Part shown: positions 1 through 6,503 of the stretch, one piece after another
Position numbering within the stretch: the first letter of the stretch is position 1
Layout of the letters: each line of letters opens with the position of its first letter
NCBI GenBank assembly: GCA_027577415.1
Contig: JANBQS010000304.1
Location: 9,138 to 21,625, forward strand
Source of the DNA: Coemansia sp. RSA 922
Lineage: Eukaryota; Kickxellomycota; Kickxellomycetes; Kickxellales; Kickxellaceae
Reading direction: 5' to 3'
DNA: 12,488 nucleotides
Notes under the pieces: model-generated
Told to the model about the DNA's origin: nothing
Seen by the model: only the letters and a program-made list of their open reading frames with translations
Databases searched by the model: none
Translations under genes and position numbers: made by a program

Positions 1-312
1 GAGGGCTGAAATGTCGATGCCTGTGACGCCGACAGCAGAAGCGTTGCCAATGATAGGGGCGCCGGCGGCAGGGCCGAAGTAGGCTGAGATGTCGCGATCT
101 AGGACGCCAGCGGCAGGAGCATTGCCAAAGGTAGGGGCGCCGACGGCAAGAGTGTCGCCAAAGGTAGGGGCGCCAGCGGCGGGTGTGGCAAAGGCTGAGA
201 TGCCAGCGGCAAGGGCGCCAGCGGCAGAGGCAAAGGCCGAGATGTTGCGGGCTGGGACGCCGATAGCAGGAACGTTGCCGAAGGTAGGGGCGCCAGTGGC
301 AGGGGCGACGAG
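1..312. repeat. Degenerate GC-rich tandem repeat encoding GAPTFGN / DISAF units
   Basis: The plus strand repeats variants of GGTAGGGGCGCC followed by GCGGCAGGGGC, GTTGCCAAAGG and GCTGAGATGTCG. On the minus strand, in frame with the gene starting at 945, these read as GAPTFGN, PAAG and DISAF blocks. Unit spacing varies (about 11, 15 and 22-36 residues), so copies have been gained and lost. The array continues beyond the left edge. Confidence 0.75.
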
Positions 313-945
313 GGCTGGGATATCGAGGGCAGCAATCAGGCGTTCGATTGCAACTTTCTCGCTCAAACTGCCGCAGTTTGTAAGTGACGAGCCGGTTGCT
401 GCGCCGTCGTTGGTTATCTGCCCGCTACCTCTGTGGCGCTTTGGGGTCATCAGCAACTCTGTTGATTCGTTGGTCGGAGCTGGGCGCTTCCCCTCCTGAG
501 CCGTAGTTGGACGAGCAGCGGGCAGAGCTGCTATAAGCAGAGAAGGCAGAGCCGCAATGGGTGGGCAAGGCGAAAGCAACTTGGTAGGCATGGCGGAGTC
601 GTCGGTAGTGGCGTCGACGACAGGGATAGCAGGTGTGCGGGCACTTGCCAATGAAATTGTCTCCATAACAAAGCTCACATTAGTACGCGCAGTTAGCTCG
701 AGCTGTTCACTATCGAGTTTGAGCCGCTCATCATTCAGTCCGTGCTCTCTCCTGTAGAGCTCGAGTAGTTCGGCGTTGAGTAGGGCCTGTCTGATGATGA
801 GATCAAGTCTCTTGGAATTGAGACCTAGTCCCCTGTTATGGAGTTCGAGTGGCGTCTCGACGATCTGCCTGTCTGCAGAATGGATGGCTTGATCTTGCGG
901 CCTAGTAGCGGAGGCGCTTGGCTCGTAGTTGGTGGGCTTGTCCAT
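1..945 (-). CDS. Coiled-coil and FG/GA-repeat protein, 3' part cut by the window edge
   Basis: An unbroken frame of 315 codons starts at an ATG at 945-943 and is still open at base 1, so the C-terminus is missing. I do not recognise a named family. Residues about 30-90 are charged and leucine-rich and look like a coiled coil. They contain two copies of a 17-residue block (33-49 and 61-77) that match at 10 of 17 positions and lie exactly 28 residues, or four heptads, apart. Basic clusters at 153-154 and PKRHR at 168-172 resemble a bipartite nuclear localisation signal. From about residue 212 to the edge the protein is a degenerate tandem repeat built on GAPTFGN and DISAF-like units, with FG dipeptides at 222, 262, 273 and 290. 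A TATA element lies about 200 bases upstream. A nuclear, FG-repeat-like or structural role is inference only. The even base composition of the repeat also opens other frames here, but none runs as far. Confidence 0.68.
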   Translation of the reverse strand, partial: MDKPTNYEPSASATRPQDQAIHSADRQIVETPLELHNRGLGLNSKRLDLIIRQALLNAELLELYRREHGLNDERLKLDSEQLELTARTNVSFVMETISLASARTPAIPVVDATTDDSAMPTKLLSPCPPIAALPSLLIAALPAARPTTAQEGKRPAPTNESTELLMTPKRHRGSGQITNDGAATGSSLTNCGSLSEKVAIERLIAALDIPALVAPATGAPTFGNVPAIGVPARNISAFASAAGALAAGISAFATPAAGAPTFGDTLAVGAPTFGNAPAAGVLDRDISAYFGPAAGAPIIGNASAVGVTGIDISAL

Positions 946-1848
946 TTGCGATATCGCTCGTGTGAAATGAAGTGCTTGGCGATGGGACAAACGAAGATGA
1001 ACTAGGCGTGCGTGAGTGCGCGGGTATACTTGGTATGTTGCGAATGGGCTATAGCGCGAAAAGGGGACTTTCGAAGTGAGCGAAAAGGTGGTATATGTGA
1101 ACTGTAAAAAAAAGGAAGGAACCGAGGGAGGGCCAAGGGTGTGGTTTATATACCCTGAGCGGATACTCCTAGATGTGCTACAAAATGATGACCACCTCTG
1201 CAAGCAACGCCACTCAGCCATTTTGGCCCACACACATTATCCCCCCCCTTCACGACATTGAGCGATCCTCACGCGGCAATTGCTCTCTTTTTTTTCAGAC
1301 TCCGGGTGGCTCACCGACCAAAGAAAAATGATGCTAGGGAAGCGTAAAAAGCAGCATGCATATCCAGCAAAAGCAACTGCCGGCATATAGTGGGCGTCAG
1401 CCAGCTCACTCTCTGCAACCAAGGCTTACCAAGAATCCGCTCCATGCCCCCACTGCCACATTCGAGATGAGGGGGTGCTTGAGGGGTGGACATCCAAACC
1501 CAGTACTTTTTTGTTTTAAATAATACACAAGCTTGGGCACTTGCATGCGATGATGCCGACTTTATGAGAGTTGCTGCGGAGAGAAATATTTTTCGCCGCG
1601 TTCGCATTGTCGGATTTAAAATAAAACCACTAACCAGCGCCCCTTGATGACAAGAGACGTCTTGGTAAGGGAATAGGCGTGAAAAAAGCCATTTTCAACA
1701 CGATGTATGGCCATTTATTTCAAATAAAGTCTAATTGTCATGACATCAAGCCCCTTGCCATCAAAAAAAACACAATTACGTAAAATGCAGATGTTCCCCG
1801 AGTACAGCCAGGCTATCAATGCGTGGCGTCGGCATTTGTTGGGGTATC
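946..1848. other. Intergenic stretch; promoter of the left gene plus one weak spliced candidate
   Basis: The left part is the promoter of the gene starting at 945. A possible spliced minus-strand gene lies within: exon 1607-1430, intron 1429-1377 and exon 1376-1237, giving 105 residues. The intron has GTAAGC at its 5' end, a CTGAC branch-like site and a CAG end. The product would have a basic, presequence-like start (MRTRRKIFLSAATL) and one hydrophobic segment, but I recognise no family and see no TATA box, so it is not called as a gene. AATAAA-like signals on both strands near 1714-1728 could end transcripts from either side. Nothing else convincing was seen. Confidence 0.3.
1145..1152 (-). 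promoter_or_regulatory. TATA box (TATATAAA) for the repeat-protein gene
   Basis: TATATAAA reads on the minus strand about 200 bases upstream of the ATG at 945. A pyrimidine-rich stretch ending in ACAG (about 1102-1120, minus strand) follows it and could be the acceptor of a 5'-UTR intron. The assignment rests on position and consensus only. Confidence 0.4.
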
Positions 1849-2232
1849 TTACTTGCCCGGGTACTTCAGCTCCATGCGGCCATACATAAATTGACCTGCA
1901 ACTCCAGTTGTCAAAAAGCGAAAATCCAAAGACATCCAATGGTATTGCGCTATTCTACCGAGAGCAGTGGCTTATGTAGGCAGCTGCATTTTCGGGAAAC
2001 GCGAAGAGCATCACAAGGAACACAATGGAAACACTTTTTCGGTTCCAGTGATATTTTTGGCTTTTTTTGGCGCGGTACCTCTCGGCCTCTGGAGCATGTG
2101 TTCGCCTATTGTGCAGATCAGGTGTCGCATGCTTTACTTGCCGTGGGCGCCTATGCCGCTGTCAGCGTCAACGTAATCGGAAGACAAGAAACGACTGTTA
2201 TTGGCCATTGGATCGGCATCGTGGATCGGCAT
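1849..2232 (-). CDS. Possible small spliced gene, complex I B15/NDUFB4-like subunit
   Basis: The reading proposed here is exon 1 2232-2138, a 32-base intron 2137-2106 (GTAAAG...CTGAT...TAG), exon 2 2105-1959, and a 63-base intron 1958-1896 (GTAGAA...TTGCAG). The final exon from 1895 would end at TAA 1851-1849. Exon 2 encodes HAPEAERYRAKKSQKYHW followed by a hydrophobic helix (IVFLVMLFAFP). This fits the P-x-x-ERY, aromatic/basic, single-helix plan of fungal NDUFB4-type accessory subunits of NADH:ubiquinone oxidoreductase in the inner mitochondrial membrane. The attractive C-terminal peptide QFMYGRMELKYPGK is in a frame that the 1958 donor does not reach, so either the last junction is wrong or the gene is broken. 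A TATAGATA element lies about 70 bases upstream. Family assignment is from memory of the pattern and is tentative. Confidence 0.38.
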
Positions 2233-2677
2233 TGCGGCAACAGGTTGGGCCAGATGAGCCGTGGCAGTTGTTGATGGTAGTGATAGCGCTGGCTATCTAT
2301 ACCTCGCCTGCGTGTCTGCCAGTGTATCTTAGTTGTCGACATATTGTCTGTGACGACCTCTTGCGCCGAGGCTTTTTGTTATCGGCTATCACCACATACT
2401 TTGAGCAATTCGCTGAAACCCCCCAGCAAATACTACTATTGCACATGGCGAGCCTGGACAATGTGGTGAGTAGCTAGAGGTATGGATCCCCGTAAAAAGA
2501 TTAGATATGGATTTAATGACCCTCATTTCGGTGGTTGACAAATCATTTATAATATCGGCTTGTTCTGAAAATGAGCATATTTGTTGGATAGTAGCGTTGG
2601 TGATGCCTGGTATTCCAAATTAAAACATACTACTAAAGAGTGCATGTGTGGTCATCAAGGCATTGAGAGCAAATAAA
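2233..2677. other. Intergenic stretch between two minus-strand genes
   Basis: This holds the promoter side of the small gene ending at 2232 and the 3' flank of the secreted-protein gene. A plus-strand frame around 2340-2477 stays open and ends near a GTGAGT, but no partner exon follows and the first half of that frame is antisense to the small spliced candidate. I see no supported gene here. Confidence 0.4.
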
Positions 2678-3319
2678 CTACTCCTCGGGTGTCTCGAGCG
2701 TATCTTGCAGCATTGTCATGCCAGTAGAGGGACGGCCAAACCAAAAGCGCGTGGGCTCCATGGCAGCGGCGTTGATGGCTCTGAACATGGTGCGCATCAC
2801 CCTCAGCATCATCCTCATGGCGTTCTGGGGCACGGGAGCCAGCTGGATGCCATATTGGCAGCTCTCGGGCGCAGGTGGGGCGGCAGAGGCTCCAGCGGCA
2901 GTAATCGAGTCAACAGTACACACGGGGAGGTACCACACGTCGCCAGACTGGACGACGTTCATCGACAAGTGAGTGAACTTGTTCATCGTCGGGTCAAACA
3001 CCTGAGTGATCATGACGGGTGTAGTGGCATCAACGCTCAACACGCGGGACATGTCAAAGTACGAGATCAGGCGAAACAACAGCGACTGAGTCAGCGAGCT
3101 CGGCATCTGAACGACCTGGGGCATCTGCGGCAATTGGCCAACTTGGGGCATCTGCGGCATTTGGCCTGAGACAACACGAGTATCGGCGACCTTGGGAGCA
3201 AGGCTGGTGGTGTCAGGGACATTAGGGGCAGGGCTAGTCGTGTCGCCGGTAGGCTCGGGGTTGGTCTGAGCCAGAACAACGACGGCAAGGCAAGAGATGG
3301 TGGCGAAGGAGGTCTTCAT
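2678..3319 (-). CDS. Secreted protein of unknown function with Pro/Gln/Met repeats
   Basis: The gene encodes 213 residues from the ATG at 3319-3317. The frame is open further upstream, but this start is preferred because it begins a clean signal peptide (MKTSFATISCLAVVVLAQ) and follows a TATA box 108 bases upstream. After the likely cleavage near residue 18 come two 10-residue repeats, DTTSPAPNVP and DTTSLAPKVA (26-45). A low-complexity stretch of QMPQ/QLPQ units follows (53-73). The remainder, about 76-213, looks globular. It has a VWYLPVCTVDSI segment, two cysteines that could pair, and a Met/Arg-rich helix (MRMMLRVMRTMFRAI). No transmembrane segment or GPI signal is evident. I recognise no family; a wall-associated or effector-like secreted protein is one possibility. 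Confidence 0.75.
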   Translation of the reverse strand: MKTSFATISCLAVVVLAQTNPEPTGDTTSPAPNVPDTTSLAPKVADTRVVSGQMPQMPQVGQLPQMPQVVQMPSSLTQSLLFRLISYFDMSRVLSVDATTPVMITQVFDPTMNKFTHLSMNVVQSGDVWYLPVCTVDSITAAGASAAPPAPESCQYGIQLAPVPQNAMRMMLRVMRTMFRAINAAAMEPTRFWFGRPSTGMTMLQDTLETPEE

Positions 3320-3426
3320 GATGAATAGTTTTACTTTGCTGTTCAAAGGTGTCGTTAGGTATAAAAAAATAAAGGCAGGCAAGTGCTGGTACTGAATCCA
3401 AAAACTGAATAGGGCAGAACATGCGG

Positions 3427-3434
3427 TATTTATA
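3427..3434 (-). promoter_or_regulatory. TATA box (TATAAATA) of the secreted-protein gene
   Basis: TATAAATA reads on the minus strand 108 bases upstream of the ATG at 3319. It supports that ATG over the upstream extension of the same frame, because the box lies inside the extension. Confidence 0.6.
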
Positions 3435-3690
3435 CTGACGTTTCTAAAGACATGGCCACAAGTAAAAAAGAAAACACTTGCTAACATCCATCGTCGTGTC
3501 TCTAGAGTTGAAACTGAGCGGCAATAACTGGCATATTTATAGATGTTCTGTCGATGATGACCAGCGTGAACCAGGGTTGCTATGCTGGGTACCAGCGGAA
3601 GTTGACAAACCGACACTAAGAATAAATGGCACTTTACACTACAAAGTCGCTTAGTTGCTAAACAGGAAACATGTCACCAAGTAGAATAAT

Positions 3691-3737
3691 GACAAAGTCG
3701 TTGTAGTGGAGCGCTGCATTGACACAAGCCGTGGTCC
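3691..3737 (+). repeat. Diverged repeat copy A (plus orientation)
   Basis: By eye, 36 of 47 bases match the minus-strand sequence 5477-5431 without gaps. In the same frame the two read DKVVVVERCIDTSRGP and DEVVVLEPCMGTNYGP, so the ancestor may have been coding. Similarity seems to continue weakly past 3737. Confidence 0.6.
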
Positions 3738-3882
3738 TTGAGTCCGAGATTGTCTCGAAACCTTGGCTAATTCTACTCTCTGATGAGGTATTTGGAACAT
3801 GAACACACTCGTAAATTGAGTTTATAATTCGCCCATTATGTACGTTACTGTGTGCATTTTGACATGGTAGGGTTTGGCGTTT

Positions 3883-3915
3883 GCCCATACAGGGCTCCAA
3901 TATAACGACATCATC
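3883..3915 (-). repeat. Repeat copy B (minus orientation)
   Basis: This copy is identical at 31 of 33 bases to 5445-5477 in the same orientation. On the minus strand it reads DDVVILEPCMG. It is inverted relative to copy A 150 bases away. Confidence 0.75.
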
Positions 3916-4070
3916 TTTTATTTCAACTGTCTCGATAGTTCTTTTGCATGTCATAGATATTTTTTATTGTTCATATGGTCACTCGGGTTTTAGATGAGAC
4001 AACACTGGCAGAGTGTTTTCCAACTCCACAAACAGCCCACTATTTTTAGTTTTCCACAACGACGCCCTCC

Positions 4071-5308
4071 TCTAGCCAGTTGGATTTCATACAGCGACTA
4101 TCTAAGACTATATTAAAGAGGGAGTTTGCGATATTAGAGAGTCCACCGGGGACAGGCGAGTCGCGCAGTATTATTTTTGAAGTTTTGACTTGGCTTAAAC
4201 ACAGTACCAAGCGCAGAGCCCGAGTAGCCCCCATTGCTGCGGACACTACTCTAGCGACGACTGGCGATGACCAACGACCAGATTGGGTATGCTCGGATGA
4301 CGCAAAGCAAAAGTACTCGCGATGGGTGGCCAATACTCGGCGGAGGGAAGCAGCGGAGCGTAAGAAAGGGATGATGGCCAGCCGACGAGCAGCGCCGACA
4401 GATGTGAGCAAAAAATGCAAGCACTAAGAGGACGGCAATGACAGCGATGACGAAATGATAGTCGTTGAGGCGTACTACAGCGGCGGTGAAGAAAACGCGC
4501 AACAGAAATCCGACACCATGCTTGACAACGATGGCGAAGTGCAGTACTCAGCAGCAGTACGCAAACTACTGGAGCGACGTACTGGCAACCGACCACTCTA
4601 CAATAGCAGCGGCAACGACAATAGCGACAGCAATGATTCTAGCCAGTCAGCAGTACCGCCTAAGGAGCCCAGCGTAACAAAGATAATATATGTGTCGCGG
4701 ACTCTCTCAGCTCCAGAGCAGTTTGTCAACGAGATTAAGCGTACGCAGTTTGTCTCCAATGATTAAGTCAAGTGTGTGACATTGGGGTCGTGGATGCAGC
4801 TGTGTGTGAATAACCGGGCTCGGTAAGGTGCACAGTCAGTTTATGCCATCAACGAGCGCTGCTTAGAGATGCAGACGGCTGGGAGTAAAAAAGAGAGCCC
4901 GATGTGGCTACCTACCACTACAGCATACGCCGATGCTGGACTTTAAGAGCGCGACTGGGTTAGCTATCATGGACATTGAAGTGCTTACTAAGGAGTGTCA
5001 GTGTCACTGAAACTCGCTAAGCGACTGGCGTACTATGAGATCATAGGTGGAGCACAGTCTGCGATTAGTAGTGTTATTGAGATCATGAGTTCGAGAGCTA
5101 AAGAGCTGTACGAGTCGCCGTGTATGAGAGCTGTTAACCAGTCCATTGGCCGTGCTATACGCCTTCGCAATGACTAAGCTGCTATTTTGTTTTTTGATTC
5201 AAGGTATGCGGAGCAGCGTATTTGTCGTAAGCTAACTACTTGGATAATTGTATTTACAACTAATAATTTTCCTTTGTTCAGTATTGGCCCAAGTGTCTTT
5301 ATTCTTTA
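4071..5308 (+). pseudogene. Decayed, internally deleted CHL1/DDX11-family Fe-S DNA helicase
   Basis: Intact relatives are XPD-like 5'-3' DNA helicases of about 850-950 residues that act in sister-chromatid cohesion. This copy has about 410 codons. One frame gives, in order: QLDFIQRL; Walker A ESPPGTGES where ESPTGTGKS is expected, with Glu (4158-4160) replacing the catalytic Lys; PDWV; an acidic linker (VVEAYYSGGEE); motif Ia KIIYVSRTLS (His lost); and LGSWMQLCVNN and YAINERCLEMQ carrying two iron-sulfur cysteines. A frame slip follows near DIEVL (about 4970-5030). The sequence then jumps to CMRAVNQSIGRAIR (motif VI), AAILFFDSRYAEQRI and LTTWI. Helicase motifs II to V are missing. In-frame stops lie at 4425, 4764, 4824, 4944 and 5175. 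The order and residue matches make the family clear; the multiple stops and lost residues make function very unlikely. Confidence 0.87.
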
Positions 5309-5575
5309 AGCGGGATTTTATATAGAGGTATGTTCCCCATATGTGCTAGCTTCAAAAAAAGCATGCATGCTAACTACCTGCTGACGTCAAACCCAAACCA
5401 GCGGGGTTAGTTGAGGTGCTCTCGAGTCATGGACCATAGTTCGTGCCCATACAGGGCTCCAATACAACGACTTCATCATCATCGTGACCTCATCACATTA
5501 ATTTTGGACAAATCAACTCACTCTCTGTCGATCCTCTATCTAAATGTCTATTTTTCTTTTGCTATCTAGTCACTC
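5309..5575. other. Intergenic flank with repeat copy C and 5' region of the rescue-factor gene
   Basis: The stretch carries the third repeat copy (5431-5477) and a short palindromic GCATGCATGC. An AT/pyrimidine-rich segment ends in CTATCTAG just before the ATG at 5576 and could be a 5'-UTR acceptor. No TATA box is obvious. Confidence 0.4.
5431..5477 (-). repeat. Repeat copy C (minus orientation)
   Basis: This copy matches B at 31/33 bases in direct orientation and A at 36/47 bases in inverted orientation. On the minus strand it reads DEVVVLEPCMGTNYGP and then stops. With A and B it brackets the helicase remnant. Confidence 0.7.
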
Positions 5576-6079
5576 ATGAACTCTGTCATTGCTGCTACAA
5601 GCAGATTATTATCTCTGCGCCTTGTACACCTGCGTATAGGGAAGCCAATCGTATTGAGTAGATACACAACTGATACCCCTGGCTTGGAGCAACCAGAACC
5701 GCCTACAAAACGGCAACCAGTACAACTACCGATTCCAATCAAACTGGACGACCAAGACATTGAGGAAAAGCATATACGCGGATGGGGCAACGGCGGACAA
5801 AAGCTCAACAAAACCAGCAGTTGTGTCCAATTGCTACACCGACCCACAGGGACCATGATCACCTGCCAAGACACGCGGTATCTACAGCAGAACCGAAAGA
5901 TTGCACTAAAACGTCTAAAGGATAAGCTGGATCTACTGACCAATAGATCTAGCTCCAAGACTGGGAAAAAGATCGCAAAGTTACAGGCACGGAAACATAA
6001 GCAGCGACAGCGCGCAAAGAAAAAGTACCATAGCGCGACTACCGCCTCCCTTGATCCAGCTGACACTAGCACTGATTAG
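5576..6079 (+). CDS. RSO55: Mitochondrial ribosome-rescue factor, class I RF-like, RSO55/MTRFR type
   Basis: The gene encodes 167 residues. The first 30 or so are rich in Arg, Leu and Ser with no acidic residues (MNSVIAATSRLLSLRLVHLR), as in a mitochondrial presequence. Residues about 58-125 form a release-factor catalytic domain. They include GGQ at 73-75 within RGWGNGGQKLNKTSSCV, then HRPTG, TCQDTR and QNRKIALKRLKDKLD, the pattern of yeast RSO55 and human MTRFR. The Gln of GGQ positions water for peptidyl-tRNA hydrolysis. There is no codon-recognition domain, so the protein should free stalled mitoribosomes or split large subunits rather than read stop codons. A Lys/Arg-rich tail (about 124-152) fits ribosomal RNA binding, as in related factors. 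The length matches the family (about 150-170). ICT1 is the main alternative, but the NKTSxCV and TCQxTR matches favour RSO55/MTRFR. AATAAA follows 20 bases after the stop. Confidence 0.9.
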   Translation: MNSVIAATSRLLSLRLVHLRIGKPIVLSRYTTDTPGLEQPEPPTKRQPVQLPIPIKLDDQDIEEKHIRGWGNGGQKLNKTSSCVQLLHRPTGTMITCQDTRYLQQNRKIALKRLKDKLDLLTNRSSSKTGKKIAKLQARKHKQRQRAKKKYHSATTASLDPADTSTD

Positions 6080-6099
6080 ATTATTAGTAGAATGCGGCG

Positions 6100-6105
6100 A
6101 ATAAA
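6100..6105 (+). terminator. Polyadenylation signal AATAAA of the rescue-factor gene
   Basis: A perfect AATAAA begins 20 bases after the TAG that ends at 6079. Confidence 0.6.
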
Positions 6106-6388
6106 ATGTCTCCCGCTATAAGACTGCGGCAAATTACTCCGAGAGATCCGTCTCCGCCAATATAAAGTCACGCAGGGAAAGCGCGCGTAAAATGCGATTG
6201 CCCACGGTTGTAGCTTTACTTTTGGATGGCCCGTGCCGTTATTTTTTTCTAATAGTGACTCGCAGCAGAGCATGTGAGTGAAAGTGCGGTGAAAATACAA
6301 CAAATCGAATAGTAAATATACGCTGTACAGGGAGCGCACTCTATTTCGTAGAATTTTTGGAGAGTGCTATTGCACAGCGACGGAGAAT

Positions 6389-6406
6389 TATAAACGATGT
6401 ATAAAA
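6389..6406 (+). promoter_or_regulatory. Tandem TATA boxes of the IDO-like gene
   Basis: TATAAA at 6389-6394 and TATAAAA at 6400-6406 lie about 100 bases upstream of the ATG at 6504. A CT/CA-rich stretch after them (about 6420-6445) would hold the transcription start. Two good boxes suggest a well-expressed gene. Confidence 0.6.
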
Positions 6407-6503
6407 GCAAACTGGTCCAGCCACTCTCTCACCAACTATCAAGCCAGTAATTTAACATCTCCTCCCTATCCACACGCCTTATTATTTGTACTACATATCA
6501 ACC

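Larger units (their letters stand above)
3435..4070. other. Intergenic, partly repetitive stretch
   Basis: This holds upstream sequence of the secreted-protein gene and two inverted partial copies of a short repeat (3691-3737 and 3883-3915). A 98-codon minus-strand frame (3954-3658) spans both copies. Its second half is antisense to the plus-oriented copy, so it is more likely a by-product of the inverted arrangement than a gene. Confidence 0.45.
6080..6503. other. Intergenic region: 3' end of rescue factor and promoter of IDO-like gene
   Basis: AATAAA lies near the left end and two TATA elements near the right end. The last 80 bases are pyrimidine- and A-rich, as in a fungal leader. No additional gene was seen on either strand. 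Confidence 0.5.

Noticed and set aside
89..499. Plus-strand 136-codon frame and a minus-strand 78-codon frame (99-335) over the repeat
   Set aside because: Both arise from the even GC-rich repeat, which opens several frames. The minus-strand frame from 945 is longer, has a proper start and continues through the edge.
1819..2477. Overlapping plus-strand frames of 69-151 codons
   Set aside because: Largely antisense to the spliced minus-strand candidate; some begin at GTG or TTG; no recognisable domain or promoter.
2678..3616. Extending the secreted protein upstream to 312 residues
   Set aside because: The extension has a non-family-like N-terminus, includes the TATA box and would bury a clean signal peptide internally.
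3658..3954. 98-codon minus-strand frame with an ATG
   Set aside because: It spans two inverted repeat copies and its second half is antisense to copy A; no domain recognised. Kept as repeat copies rather than a gene.
4046..4596. Minus-strand frames of 83-124 codons over the helicase remnant
   Set aside because: Antisense shadows; the plus strand shows ordered helicase motifs that explain the sequence.
4071..5308. Functional helicase with introns removing the stops
   Set aside because: Stops sit inside conserved blocks, Walker A Lys is lost and motifs II-V are absent, so splicing cannot restore an active enzyme.
5566..6072. Minus-strand 168-codon frame opposite the rescue factor
   Set aside because: Cys/Arg/Phe-rich antisense product with no domain; the plus strand carries an unmistakable GGQ release-factor domain.
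6486..6503. Six extra N-terminal codons on the IDO-like protein
   Set aside because: They would start at TTG. The ATG at 6504 has a better context and begins the presequence.
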